Source: Bradyrhizobium sp. 4 (GTDB lineage: Bacteria; Pseudomonadota; Alphaproteobacteria; Rhizobiales; Xanthobacteraceae). From it: a DNA stretch of 64,000 bases. A model generated the notes under the pieces. It had not been told where the DNA came from, made no database searches, and saw nothing but the letters and a program-made list of their open reading frames with translations. The stretch covers positions 2,604,001 through 2,668,000 of the forward strand of contig NZ_CP064686.1 in NCBI RefSeq assembly GCF_023100905.1. Reading direction: 5' to 3'. This document shows positions 8,014-16,561 of this stretch, in pieces; positions within the stretch are counted from its first letter, which is position 1, and each line of letters starts with the position of its first letter. The translations under genes were made by a program, and so were the position numbers.

Positions 8014-8199
8014 TCAAGGAATGTTGATTGCCGGCAGTGGGCCGGTGGCAAGAATTGAGACGTCGCTGGCTTGCTTCTGCTCGAACATGGCCAGCAACAT
8101 CAGCGCGATCAGAAAGACGTAAGACGCGAGACGCCATCGCTTTGGTTCGGGCCGATGGTCGTCCGTATCGAGGCAGCGCCCGCCAGTTGCCGTCCGCAT
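8014..8199 (-). CDS. small membrane protein (61 aa)
   Basis: A 61-residue protein with a basic N-terminus, one membrane segment (about 24-40, LASYVFLIALMLLAMF) and a short tail. The start ATG 8199 is preceded by CAGGAGATCAACG, a good ribosome-binding site at normal spacing. The next small gene begins immediately after its stop if the GTG start is used. Function unknown; the region 8200-8389 upstream contains only promoter-like sequence. Confidence 0.55.
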   Translation of the reverse strand: MRTATGGRCLDTDDHRPEPKRWRLASYVFLIALMLLAMFEQKQASDVSILATGPLPAINIP

Positions 8200-8389
8200 C
8201 GTTGATCTCCTGATGTCGTGACGATGAGAAAATCAGTCATCCCGCATCGCCGCATCATCGGAACCAATGAAACGCAACCGTCGTCGACGAATTTTTTCGT
8301 GTCTGGAGATTTCGCCCGGCATGCGTAGCGCGGCGCAAGCCGGCGGCGCAGGCAAATGACGACGATTTAGGCGTATGTCAGATGACGAA

Positions 8390-9544
8390 TTAGCCGACAG
8401 CGCCTTGTGCGGGCAGAAGCGGCGGCGTCGCGCTTTGCAGCAGGCGAAGCAGATCCGTTTGCCTCGTCGTGTTCGTCTTGGCAAAGATGCGCTGCAGGTG
8501 AGAGCGCACCGTTGACTCGCCGATGCCGAGCATGTCGGCCGCCTCTTTCGCGCCGAGACCTTGCGCGAGCGTCATCAGCACGCGAAGCTCGCCGCCCGTG
8601 AGCTTGTAGAGCCTCGCAAAAGCCTCGCCCGGCATCATCGGCACCTCGGCGGGGTCCTTCATGAAGACGGCTACCGATGCGGCAAACGGGGCGAGGATTC
8701 CGCTGCGCTGACCGCGATCGACAGGAAGCAGGGTGGCGATGTAGCCGGCGCCGTCGATATCGGGGATCGCGAGCGAGTGTCCGCTCAAATCCGCATCGTC
8801 GCGGGACGCTTCGTCGATGGCCTTGGACAGCGCGTCGCGGGCGGCGGCATCGGTCGGAAAGATCCGGTTGCCGAGAACACGAACGGCGTTGCCGGTCTTG
8901 ATCTGCCGCTCGGCAGTCTCGTTCATGTAGACGACCCGGCCGTCGCGCGCCGTCAGGAAGACACCGACGGCAAGCATGTCGAATGTCCGCTCCAGCATCT
9001 CCGACCGCAGCGTCCTGAGGTCGAGTGCGTCGGAGATGGTGAGGGCGCGGCAGACATGAGGGGACAGCATCTTGAACAGGTTGATGTCCAGCTGCTGATA
9101 GCGATGCGTCTTCGCCGTCCGAGAGGCATGCATGGAGGCCATGCGCCCGCCGGTCCGCAGAGCTGGAAACCAGATGATGTCCTGCAATCCGTGAGGCTGG
9201 AGAATGTCCCGGTAGAACCGGCTTTCGAGCAGCTCATCGAGATCGTTCATCGAGAGCGCGCTGACATGACCGATGTCGGCGACGATATCCGCGGCCGCCA
9301 TCGGCGTCTTCGCGTAGTTTTCGCCGAGCTTTTCCAGAAACGTCGGCTCATAGCCGAACACGAACAGCTGGTCGTTCTGGACGTGCTTCATGTCGTGAAC
9401 GCAGATGCCGCCCGCCGTGCTCTCGCAGAGATCGGCGATCTTCCGGCAGGTGGCCGCCCAAAGCTGCGGATTGAGGGCGCAGTCGTAGATGGCGCCGATG
9501 GTGTCGGATAACGCTTGGGCGGAAACCCCCTCCAAACCGATCAT
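8390..9544 (-). CDS. LuxR family transcriptional regulator
   Basis: The 384-residue protein ends in a LuxR-type helix-turn-helix (about 315-372, LTGGELRVLMTLAQGL...GESTVRSHLQRIFAKT), the DNA-binding domain of FixJ/NarL-like regulators. The upstream part contains a PAS-like segment (about 190-280) with VGVFLTARDGRVVYMNETAE, so it probably senses a small ligand rather than phosphorylation, since no receiver domain is present. Start ATG 9544 follows AAAGAGGCGTC. It stands alone between small membrane protein genes and a decayed LysR gene; its targets are not evident. Confidence 0.85.
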   Translation of the reverse strand: MIGLEGVSAQALSDTIGAIYDCALNPQLWAATCRKIADLCESTAGGICVHDMKHVQNDQLFVFGYEPTFLEKLGENYAKTPMAAADIVADIGHVSALSMNDLDELLESRFYRDILQPHGLQDIIWFPALRTGGRMASMHASRTAKTHRYQQLDINLFKMLSPHVCRALTISDALDLRTLRSEMLERTFDMLAVGVFLTARDGRVVYMNETAERQIKTGNAVRVLGNRIFPTDAAARDALSKAIDEASRDDADLSGHSLAIPDIDGAGYIATLLPVDRGQRSGILAPFAASVAVFMKDPAEVPMMPGEAFARLYKLTGGELRVLMTLAQGLGAKEAADMLGIGESTVRSHLQRIFAKTNTTRQTDLLRLLQSATPPLLPAQGAVG

Positions 9545-9639
9545 GACGCCTCTTTCATTCTTCTTTGATTAGTTTTTAGGCAAACAACCGGCGTAATATA
9601 CATAGCACATGATTTGATGGATTTACGAGCGCTACTTTG

Positions 9640-10090
9640 CGCTGCAATATGGATGCGCTAGCGCGGACGAGGCGATCTCTTCGCGTTCGCCACGACCGCT
9701 CGGCCCCGTGGAGACTTGGCCCGCTGCTTTTGACACTGCGACGTCCGGATTGCCGCGCGCCACGCCTTCCGGGATAATGGCGATGCCGACCCCGGCAGCG
9801 ACCAGCGCCATGGCCCAGTCTTCCGATTGCCACTTGTTTCGCAATGGCAGCGGTCGATCAAGGGGACGCGGGCGAGATCGGCGGTGCGAAGCTTCTCCCT
9901 CAGTGCCAGCGGATGCGACGGCGGCGGCGCTGCGACATAACGCTCGCTCACATCGCGACGAAATGCTCGTCAGCGCGCAACATGGTCTTCGAGATGATCT
10001 GAACCACGGCGATCGCGTGAGCGTCGTCAACAGCCACGATCCCGCCGATTATGAGCGCTGCAGGTGCGACGCACATTGAGTGCGCTGCTC
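9640..10090 (-). pseudogene. decayed LysR family regulator (effector-domain remnant)
   Basis: Three short reading frames on the minus strand together spell the effector-binding half of a LysR regulator: AVVQIISKTMLRADEHFVAM near 9950-10010, then SERYVAAPPPSHPLALREK near 9890-9950, then KWQSEDWAMALVAAGVGIAI near 9770-9830. The frame changes at about 9948 and again at about 9835, and the N-terminal helix-turn-helix half is absent. The remnant ends directly at the stop of the intact gene at 10097, which suggests a deletion or rearrangement joined the two. Confidence 0.7.
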
Positions 10091-10096
10091 GGGCCG

Positions 10097-10690
10097 TCAG
10101 CGCTGTCCGTCGTGCGCGGAGATCGCGGATGCCGCGAGGCCTCCGATGCGCGCGTGAGGCCGGCCGCCGGTCGCCATCACGAGCCCGAATGCGATCTCGT
10201 CGCGCCGTGGTGAATCCCACAGCGTCATCTCCGCGGTGCCGAAATGGCTGCGGACATAGGCGGCGTGGATGTGTCCGAGCGGAACCATGAGCCGCGTGCC
10301 CGGACCGCCGATGGTCTTCGCCGCTGGAACGATCGCCTTGGGCTGACCGAGCACCTCGCGCATGCCCTGGCCGCCGGCCTCGTGCCAGACCGCGCCGTGC
10401 TCGAGCTCGCCGTCCTCGCCGACGATGATGCCCTTGCCATAGGCTTCGATCTGCGCGGCACCGCCGAGCTGTGCGATCAGCCGCGTTGCAAGCTCGCGCC
10501 CGAGTTCGCGCAAGGATGCCTGAAACGGCATCAGGTCAGGTTCGAAGCGGCCCGCGAAGGGATTGCGGATCACCGCAATGGCCGTGCCGACCAGCAGAGG
10601 CTTCTCCAGCCGGGGACCGCGCTCGTGCCAGATGGTCTCGACGCTAAGGGCGGTCTTGCGGATGTCATGGGACACGTCTTGAGACGACAT
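10097..10690 (-). CDS. amino acid synthesis family protein (DUF1185-like)
   Basis: A 197-residue protein of the amino-acid-synthesis (AA_synth) family, whose biochemical role is not settled. Typical segments are GTAIAVIRNPFAGRFEPDL, GKGIIVGEDGELEHGA and KAIVPAAKTIG near the middle. It starts nine bases after the fumarylacetoacetate hydrolase gene and is read in the same direction, so the two form an operon, an association seen in catabolic clusters of related bacteria. It likely takes part in processing the same substrate; that is inference. Confidence 0.8.
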   Translation of the reverse strand: MSSQDVSHDIRKTALSVETIWHERGPRLEKPLLVGTAIAVIRNPFAGRFEPDLMPFQASLRELGRELATRLIAQLGGAAQIEAYGKGIIVGEDGELEHGAVWHEAGGQGMREVLGQPKAIVPAAKTIGGPGTRLMVPLGHIHAAYVRSHFGTAEMTLWDSPRRDEIAFGLVMATGGRPHARIGGLAASAISAHDGQR

Positions 10691-10699
10691 GCGCAGGCG

Positions 10700-11563
10700 C
10701 TATGCTTCGTCGACGACGGGATTGCGCAGCACGCCGATGTTCTCGATCTCGACCTCGACCACATCGCCGGGCTTGAGGAAAACAGGCGGCTTGCGGGTGA
10801 AGCCGACGCCAGCCGGCGTGCCGGTGGCGATGACGTCGCCGGGGACGAGGTCGAAGATGGTCGAGCTGTACTCGATCAGCCGCGGGATCGAGAAGATCAG
10901 CATCGAGGTGTCGGAGGATTGTACCACCGCGCCGTTGACGCGTGTCTCGAGCTTCAATTTGGTGGGATCGCCGATCTCGTCCGGCGTCACCAGCCATGGT
11001 CCGAACGGGCCGGTGCCGACGAAGTTCTTGCCGGAGGCGATCTGCTGGGCGTGACGCTGCCAGTCGCGCACGCTGACGTCGTTGTAGATCGAGTAGCCCG
11101 CCACGTGATCCCAGGCGTTGGCCTGGCTGATGTGACGGCCGCCCTTGCCGATGACGACAGCCAGCTCGCCCTCCCAGTCGAAATTGTCCGAGACCTTCGG
11201 CCGGATCACCGGCGCGTTGTGCGCGACCTGGGAGCGCCAGACCCGGAGGAAGATCGGCGGAAATTCCGTGATCTCGCGCTTCATCCCGAACGCCACGGCT
11301 TCATTGTGGTGGTCGAGATAATTGCGCACGGCGCAGACGATCTTCTCCGGACGCGGGATCACCGGCAGATATTTGACGTCGCTCAGCGCCATCGTGGGCT
11401 TGTGTCCGGCGACGATGGCCTCGCGCCGCGCATAGTCGTCGCTGCCGAGGAAGTCCGCGAGAACAGGGTACTGGGGCAGGGCGCGGCCGAGATCCACGAC
11501 GCCATTTTCGACAACGGCGCCCCAGCTTTCCCGATTTCCGTCCAAGAACGACAGCAGCTTCAT
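10700..11563 (-). CDS. fumarylacetoacetate hydrolase family protein
   Basis: The 287-residue enzyme belongs to the FAH superfamily, which cleaves or decarboxylates diketo acids in aromatic-compound breakdown. The metal-binding core is visible in NFDWEGELAVVIG (Glu, Glu ligands) and the later GPFGPWLVTPDEIGDP and DVIATGTPAGVG segments. ATG 11563 is chosen because MKLLSFLDG is the normal family start; an earlier in-frame start would run through the operator-like palindrome. It leads an operon with the AA_synth gene and is probably controlled by the divergent GntR gene upstream. Confidence 0.9.
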   Translation of the reverse strand: MKLLSFLDGNRESWGAVVENGVVDLGRALPQYPVLADFLGSDDYARREAIVAGHKPTMALSDVKYLPVIPRPEKIVCAVRNYLDHHNEAVAFGMKREITEFPPIFLRVWRSQVAHNAPVIRPKVSDNFDWEGELAVVIGKGGRHISQANAWDHVAGYSIYNDVSVRDWQRHAQQIASGKNFVGTGPFGPWLVTPDEIGDPTKLKLETRVNGAVVQSSDTSMLIFSIPRLIEYSSTIFDLVPGDVIATGTPAGVGFTRKPPVFLKPGDVVEVEIENIGVLRNPVVDEA

Positions 11564-11598
11564 GGTTACGCCCCAAAGGTTGGCATTTTCGATCTTGC

Positions 11599-11615
11599 AT
11601 ATTATTTTCGAAAAT
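11599..11615. promoter_or_regulatory. GntR-type operator candidate 1
   Basis: Contains the perfect 12-base palindrome ATTTTCGAAAAT (11604-11615) preceded by ATATT, 36-52 bases upstream of the FAH start. The same 17 bases occur again before the dehydrogenase gene, on the other side of the GntR gene. The AT-rich dyad is out of keeping with the local GC content. Confidence 0.7.
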
Positions 11616-11657
11616 CGGGCGGGGCGCAAGCCCACGGCGGTAAAAAGCCGTTGCCGC

Positions 11658-12359
11658 CTATTCGATATCGAGCAGATGCGCGGCGTAGGTCGCAACGTTG
11701 TCGGCGGTCGTGCGGATATGCGTCTCGATCAGCTGCACCGCGAGATCCGGATTGCGCGAGATGGCGGCCTGCATGATCGCCTGGTGCTCGCCGGCCTTGT
11801 CGCGCGGCCGCGGCCGGAAATTGGCCGACAGATGCCGATAGCGCTCGGCGCGATCGAACAGGTCGGCGCGAATGGCAAGAAGGGTAGCGGAGCCGCAGGC
11901 GGACACCAGTGCTTGGTGGAATTGGCGGTGGGCGATCTTCCATTCGGGATCGCGCAGCGGATGTTCGGGATCGCGCTGCTCGATTCGCTTCAATCTATGC
12001 AGCGTCGAGATGACGGCGATTTCCCAATCGTCGTCGCCCCGCTCGATCGCGCGGCGGATCAATTCCACCTCGATCAGCACCCGGGCATCGGTGACTTCCA
12101 CCAGGTCCTGGCGGCTGACCGGCGCCACCCGAAATCCGCGCTGCTCCTGCGCGTCGACCAGGCCTTCGGCGGTAAGCGCCGTCAGCGCCTCGCGCAGCGT
12201 CGTGAAACTTACGCCGAATCGTTCGCGCAGGACGTCGAATCGCAGCGGCTCGCCCGGCGCCAGGCCGCAGGCAATGATCTCCTCGCGCAGCCGATGGGTG
12301 ATGTCGGCGGCAACGGTCTTGCCGAATTCCTTGCGGGGGCGAATGGCGCTTTCGGACAT
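11658..12359 (-). CDS. GntR family transcriptional regulator (FCD domain)
   Basis: The 233-residue protein has an N-terminal winged helix (about 15-75, with LREEIIACGLAPGEPLR and the SFTTLREALTALTAEGLV recognition helix) and a C-terminal all-helical FCD ligand-binding domain (about 85-220, ending HIRTTADNVATYAA). This FadR-type architecture usually represses a catabolic operon until a pathway intermediate binds. It sits between two divergent arms that carry identical palindromes, so it most likely controls both and itself. ATG 12359 is preferred; a GTG at 12371 would add four residues. Confidence 0.88.
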   Translation of the reverse strand: MSESAIRPRKEFGKTVAADITHRLREEIIACGLAPGEPLRFDVLRERFGVSFTTLREALTALTAEGLVDAQEQRGFRVAPVSRQDLVEVTDARVLIEVELIRRAIERGDDDWEIAVISTLHRLKRIEQRDPEHPLRDPEWKIAHRQFHQALVSACGSATLLAIRADLFDRAERYRHLSANFRPRPRDKAGEHQAIMQAAISRNPDLAVQLIETHIRTTADNVATYAAHLLDIE

Positions 12360-12414
12360 GGTTTCTGCCACTGAATCGATGGCTCAACATGCCGCGCTAA
12401 CGAGCATCTTGCAA

Positions 12415-12446
12415 TAATTTTCGTAAACGATATTATTTTCGAAAAT
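12415..12446. promoter_or_regulatory. GntR-type operator candidate 2 with promoter
   Basis: Two sites 18 bases apart: an imperfect ATTTTCGTAAA (from 12417) and the perfect ATTTTCGAAAAT (12435-12446). The second overlaps a -10-like TATTAT (12431-12436), about 20 bases before the start at 12465, a geometry typical of repression. The spacing fits binding of two dimers on one DNA face. Confidence 0.7.
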
Positions 12447-12464
12447 ATGGGCGGAGATGAAATC

Positions 12465-13457
12465 ATGAGGGCGGTGCTGGTGCGTCAGCCGGGTGGGCCG
12501 GATGCACTCGAACTGGTGGAGCGTCCGGTGCCTGTGCCCGGACCCGGCCATGTGCAAATCCGGGCCGAAGCGTTCGGGGTGGGGCAGCCCGATGTGCTGA
12601 TCCGGCGTGGCGTCTACAAATGGATGCCGCCGCTGCCGGCCAATCCCGGCAACGACGTTGCCGGCCGCATTGCCGCGCTCGGGTCCGGCGTAGAAGGGTT
12701 TGCGATCGGCCAGAAGGTGCTGCTGAGCGCACGCGATCTGTCGCAGCGTGGCGGCTGCTACGCCGACTATGTGGTCGCGCCCGCCGACGCCATTCATCTG
12801 CTGCCCGACGATGTCGATATGCAAGCGGCCGTGTGCCTGTCGAACTACCAGGTGGCCTACGCGCTGCTGAACGAGTGCCGCCATCCTCGCGCACCGGCGA
12901 GCGTGCTGGTGATCGGGGCGGCGGGTGGTGTCGGCACCGCGCTGGTGCAGCTCGCCAAGCTCGCGCAGATGAATGTCATCGGCACGGTTTCCAACGAGGA
13001 GAAGGCCGCATTCGCGCGGGGCAACGGCGCCGATCACGTCATCTACTACCGCCGCGAAGACGTGGTGGCGCGGACCCGCGAGCTGACCAATGGCGAGGGC
13101 GTCGGCCTCGTGCTCGATCACGTCTGTGGGCCCGAATTCACCGGCTATCTCGGCGCGCTCGGCAAATGGGGCACGCTGCTGTCGTACAACGCCTTCGCCG
13201 GGTTGCCGGAAGAAAACCTGATGGCGGCGATGCGCGACCATCTCGACATCTGCCCGGCGATACGCTGCTTCTCCTTCCACATCTACGACCACGATCGCGA
13301 CGGGCGTCGCGCGCTCATGCGCAACGTGATCGACGCGCTGAGCCGCAATGCGATCAAGCCGGCGATCTCGGCGGTCCTGAAGCTCGACGAGGTCAGGCAG
13401 GCCCACACGCTGCTCGAGCAAGGCTCGGCGCTCGGCAAGATCATCATGACGCCATGA
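12465..13457 (+). CDS. quinone oxidoreductase-like MDR family dehydrogenase
   Basis: A 330-residue medium-chain dehydrogenase/reductase of the NADPH:quinone oxidoreductase type. It has the GroES-like N-terminal domain (about 1-120) and a Rossmann domain with the nucleotide loop GAAGGVGTALVQLAK (about 150-165). The Cys/His zinc ligands of alcohol dehydrogenases are not apparent, which favours a zinc-free reductase. ATG 12465 follows GGCGGAGATGAAATC. It is the first gene of the plus-strand arm of the catabolic cluster, directly behind the operator pair. Confidence 0.88.
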   Translation: MRAVLVRQPGGPDALELVERPVPVPGPGHVQIRAEAFGVGQPDVLIRRGVYKWMPPLPANPGNDVAGRIAALGSGVEGFAIGQKVLLSARDLSQRGGCYADYVVAPADAIHLLPDDVDMQAAVCLSNYQVAYALLNECRHPRAPASVLVIGAAGGVGTALVQLAKLAQMNVIGTVSNEEKAAFARGNGADHVIYYRREDVVARTRELTNGEGVGLVLDHVCGPEFTGYLGALGKWGTLLSYNAFAGLPEENLMAAMRDHLDICPAIRCFSFHIYDHDRDGRRALMRNVIDALSRNAIKPAISAVLKLDEVRQAHTLLEQGSALGKIIMTP

Positions 13458-13473
13458 GGGGGTGGATTGCACG

Positions 13474-14379
13474 ATGACGACACAAGCACCCATTGCACGC
13501 TTCACCCGGCTCCGGCACGCGAGCTTTGCCTCGCCCGATCCCGAGCGGTTGCTCGACTATTACCGCGCCGTGATCGGTCTTGGCCTCGTCGGCCGCGACG
13601 GCAACCGCATCTTCCTTGCCAACGATTCCGAGCAGCTTTCGCTGGTGATCGAACCCGGCGACGCGGCGCTGACGAGCATCGCCTTCGAGATATCTCCTGA
13701 TGTCCAGATCGAGGCGCTGGGCGCCGCGCTGAAGCAGGCCGATCTGCGGCCCGAGCTGCATAGCGATCCCCTGCCTGGCGTTTCCAAATCGCTGTCGTTC
13801 AGCGACCCCGAAGGCACGCGCTTTGAGTTGATCCAGGGCTGGACGCCGACGCCTGCGCAGGAGCGGATCGGTGCGCTTGCCGTCACCAAGCTCGGCCATG
13901 TCGCGCTTGGCACGCCCGATCCGCGCGCCGCCTCGGAGTTCTACGCGAACATGATGGGCCTGCGGGTTTCAGACTGGATCGAGGATCGCTTCGTGTTCAT
14001 GCGCAGCGGCTTCGAGCATCACACGTTGAACTTCGCCGGCGCGCCCGTCCGTGGCCTGCATCATGTCGCGTTCGAGCTGCGTGGTGCCGCCCACATGCAC
14101 GAGGCCTGCGATCATCTCGCGCGGCACAAGCTGCCGGTTCTCTGGGGGCCGGTTCGTCATGGCCCCGGGCACAACACCGCGATCTACCACCGCAATCCCG
14201 ACGGGCATGTGGTCGAGCTGTTCTTCGATCTCGACCGCATGACCGACGAAGAGCTCGGCTACTTCGAGCCGCGTCCCTGGCATCGCGATCGACCGCAGCG
14301 GCCGAAAGTCTGGGTCGGTCTGCCGCGCGACGTCTGGGGCATGCCGCCATCGCCTGAATGCACGGAGTTCGCCCGCTAG
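13474..14379 (+). CDS. VOC family protein, extradiol-dioxygenase-like
   Basis: The 301-residue protein contains two vicinal-oxygen-chelate modules (about 8-125 and 133-265). The C-terminal module keeps candidate metal ligands: His in KLGHVALGTPD, His in LHHVAFEL and Glu in HVVELFFDLD, the pattern of type I extradiol ring-cleavage dioxygenases. It lies 16 bases after the dehydrogenase in an operon. Together with the FAH gene it points to ring cleavage followed by hydrolysis of an aromatic substrate that cannot be named from sequence. Confidence 0.85.
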   Translation: MTTQAPIARFTRLRHASFASPDPERLLDYYRAVIGLGLVGRDGNRIFLANDSEQLSLVIEPGDAALTSIAFEISPDVQIEALGAALKQADLRPELHSDPLPGVSKSLSFSDPEGTRFELIQGWTPTPAQERIGALAVTKLGHVALGTPDPRAASEFYANMMGLRVSDWIEDRFVFMRSGFEHHTLNFAGAPVRGLHHVAFELRGAAHMHEACDHLARHKLPVLWGPVRHGPGHNTAIYHRNPDGHVVELFFDLDRMTDEELGYFEPRPWHRDRPQRPKVWVGLPRDVWGMPPSPECTEFAR

Positions 14380-14453
14380 CGGATTCAAACTCGACTTGAA
14401 GAACGCCGCCTCGTCGCGGCCAACGATAGAACAGTCAAAGGGAGGACGCATCC

Positions 14454-15431
14454 ATGCGAAGGATGAAGCGGCTTGCTGCGGCGATTTTTCTGTTTGGCGG
14501 CTTTTTAGCAGCCACTTCGGCGTCGGCGGACAATTATCCATCGCGCCCGATCCGGCTGCTGCATGGATTTGCCGCCGGCGGCGCGGCCGACACGTTGTCG
14601 CGCATCATCGCCGACGGGGTCTCGAAGAAGCTCGGCCAGCCGATCATCGTCGAGGCCAAGCCCGGCGCCGGCGGCAACATCGCCGCGGATGCCATCGCGA
14701 AAGCGGCGCCCGATGGCTACACGATCGGGCTCGTCACCGGCGCTCACGCGATTTCCGCCGCGACCTACAAGAGCCTCGCCTACCAGCCGGCCGAGAGTTT
14801 CGAGATGATCTCGACGCTGGTCTATTACGCGCTCGTCATCGCTGTGCGTAGCGATTATCCGGCAAAATCGCTGGGCGAGCTTGTCGCCATGGCAAAGCAG
14901 AAGCCGGGTGCGCTCTCCTTCGGATCGGTCGGTTTCGGCAGCACGCACCATCTTGCAGGAGAGCTGTTGAACGCAGCCGCCAGCGTCGAGATTGTGCACG
15001 TGCCCTATCGCGGCGATTCTCAATCGGTCACCGCGCTGCTCGGCGGAGAGGTTCCGGTGATCGTCGGCACGCCGGTCCTGCTCGCTCCGCAGATCCAGGC
15101 CGGTGCGATCCGCGGCCTGGCGGTGACCTCGCCGACGCGCACCGCATTGCTGCCCGATGTGCCGACGGTTCAGGAAGCTGGTATCAAGGGATATGACGTG
15201 CGCACCTGGGCCGGCCTGCTGGCCCCGAAGGGAACGCCGCCCGCCATCATGGCCGCACTCAATGCGGCGACGCTCGACGCACTCAGGGATCCCGACCTCA
15301 AGCAGCGTCTGGAGACCGCCGTCGGCGGCGAGGTTCGCGGCAGTTCGCCCGAGGAGATGAAGGCCCTGATCGAGACCGAGATCAGCAAATGGACCGGCGT
15401 GGTGGAGCGGGCGAAGATCCCGAAGATCTGA
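14454..15431 (+). CDS. Bug family tripartite tricarboxylate transporter receptor
   Basis: A 325-residue secreted solute-binding protein (Bug/TctC family). Residues 1-26 form a cleavable signal peptide, followed by the family signature YPSRPIRLLHGFAAGGAAD and later GKPGAGGNIAADAIA-like and GTHHLAGELL-like segments. It should bind a carboxylate in the periplasm and hand it to a permease; no permease gene is next to it, which is common for Bug proteins. A strong ribosome-binding site GGGAGGAC precedes ATG 14454. It closes the catabolic operon. Confidence 0.92.
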   Translation: MRRMKRLAAAIFLFGGFLAATSASADNYPSRPIRLLHGFAAGGAADTLSRIIADGVSKKLGQPIIVEAKPGAGGNIAADAIAKAAPDGYTIGLVTGAHAISAATYKSLAYQPAESFEMISTLVYYALVIAVRSDYPAKSLGELVAMAKQKPGALSFGSVGFGSTHHLAGELLNAAASVEIVHVPYRGDSQSVTALLGGEVPVIVGTPVLLAPQIQAGAIRGLAVTSPTRTALLPDVPTVQEAGIKGYDVRTWAGLLAPKGTPPAIMAALNAATLDALRDPDLKQRLETAVGGEVRGSSPEEMKALIETEISKWTGVVERAKIPKI

Positions 15432-15450
15432 TCCCAATAGGACAGGGATC
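15430..15450. terminator. hairpin between convergent catabolic and ars operons
   Basis: Arms GATCCC (15430-15435) and GGGATC (15445-15450) enclose a 9-base loop directly at the end of the Bug gene and nine bases before the end of arsC. There is only a short T-containing tail, so termination strength is uncertain. Confidence 0.45.
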
Positions 15451-15458
15451 TCGTAAGC

Positions 15459-15860
15459 CTATCGCGCTTCGACCACCTCGCCATCCTCCTTCACGAACCG
15501 GCCGACGGAATGGTCCAGGAGATCGATCACGGCTTCCGAAGGACGACACAGGCGTGTGCCCTTGGGGGTCACCACGATCGGACGATTGATCAGGATGGGG
15601 TGCGCCAGCATCTGGTCGATCAGCTCGTCGTCGGACAATTTCGGTTCGTCGAGGCCGAGCTCCTTGTAGGGCGTGCCTTTCTCGCGCAGCAGCGCGCGAA
15701 CGGAGATGCCGAGGGCCTTGACGAGTTCGGCCAGCGTTTCGCGGGATGGCGGCGTCTTCAGATATTCGATTACGTCCGGCTCGACGCCGCTCTGCCGGAT
15801 CATCGCCAGCGTGTTGCGCGATGTGCCGCAGGCGGGGTTGTGGTAGATCGTGACGCTCAT
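15459..15860 (-). CDS. arsC: arsenate reductase, glutaredoxin type
   Basis: The 133-residue enzyme reduces arsenate to arsenite in the cytoplasm using glutathione and glutaredoxin. The N-terminus YHNPACGTSRNTLAMI carries the catalytic Cys11 in the ArsC signature, and the C-terminal RPIVVTPKGTRLCRPSE is the family's substrate-loop region. It is the last gene of the arsR-aqpS-arsC operon, overlapping aqpS by 4 bases (ATGA). Start ATG 15860 is fixed by the family N-terminus. Confidence 0.93.
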   Translation of the reverse strand: MSVTIYHNPACGTSRNTLAMIRQSGVEPDVIEYLKTPPSRETLAELVKALGISVRALLREKGTPYKELGLDEPKLSDDELIDQMLAHPILINRPIVVTPKGTRLCRPSEAVIDLLDHSVGRFVKEDGEVVEAR

Positions 15861-16561
15861 CGGGTGGTCTCCGCGATTGGGATGGGGTCGGCCGCGCGGG
15901 CGTCTGCGAGCAGCCAACTCATCAGCAGCACGCTGGCGAACGCTCCGCAGAGCTCCGCGAGAATGAATCCGGGCAGGTCGGCGGGACGTATGCCCGTGAA
16001 CGTGTTGGTCAGCGACCTCGCAATGGCCACGGCCGGATTGGCGAACGAGGTCGAGGCTGTGAACCAATAGGCCGCCGTGATGTAGAGACCGACCAGCCAG
16101 GGAACCGCAGTGCGCTGAAACCGGATGCCGGCCAGGATCGTTGCGACCAGACCGAAAGCGGCGACGGCTTCGGCGAACCATTGCGGTCCTCCGGTTCGCA
16201 TCTTCTCAGAGAAATCGAGTAGCGGCAGTCCGAACATCAGATGCGCTGCCATCGTTCCCGCGATGCCGCCGGCGATCTGCGCGACGACGTAAAATGCGGC
16301 GTCGTTCACCGGCAGCTCCCGCTTGCCGGTGAAGACGAGGGTCACTGCCGGATTGAAGTGTCCGCCGGAGATCGGTCCGAGCACGGTGATCAGGACGACC
16401 AGAATGGCACCGGTCGGCAGGGTGTTGCAGAGAAGCGCAAGCGCGACGTCTTTGGTCAGCGTCTCCGCCATGATGCCGGAGCCGACCACCGTGGCAACCA
16501 GAATGCCCGTGCCGAGCGCCTCAGCCGCGAGACGCCGCGGAAGATCGAATTGATCAGGCAC
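15857..16561 (-). CDS. aqpS: aquaglyceroporin of the AqpS type, arsenite exit channel
   Basis: A 234-residue six-helix MIP channel with both half-helix motifs: HFNPAVTL near residue 69 and SFANPAVAIAR near 175. In the second motif the Arg of the usual NPAR is replaced by Val, a feature reported for the Sinorhizobium AqpS and linked to passage of arsenic species. In that system AqpS lets ArsC-made arsenite leave the cell by facilitated diffusion, replacing ArsB or Acr3. It overlaps both neighbours, so the three genes are tightly coupled. Confidence 0.9.
   Translation of the reverse strand: MPDQFDLPRRLAAEALGTGILVATVVGSGIMAETLTKDVALALLCNTLPTGAILVVLITVLGPISGGHFNPAVTLVFTGKRELPVNDAAFYVVAQIAGGIAGTMAAHLMFGLPLLDFSEKMRTGGPQWFAEAVAAFGLVATILAGIRFQRTAVPWLVGLYITAAYWFTASTSFANPAVAIARSLTNTFTGIRPADLPGFILAELCGAFASVLLMSWLLADARAADPIPIAETTR

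Noticed and set aside
8260..8284. GGAAC with CGTC 17 bases later, an EcfG-like promoter
   Set aside because: Wrong -10 base and no plus-strand gene downstream.
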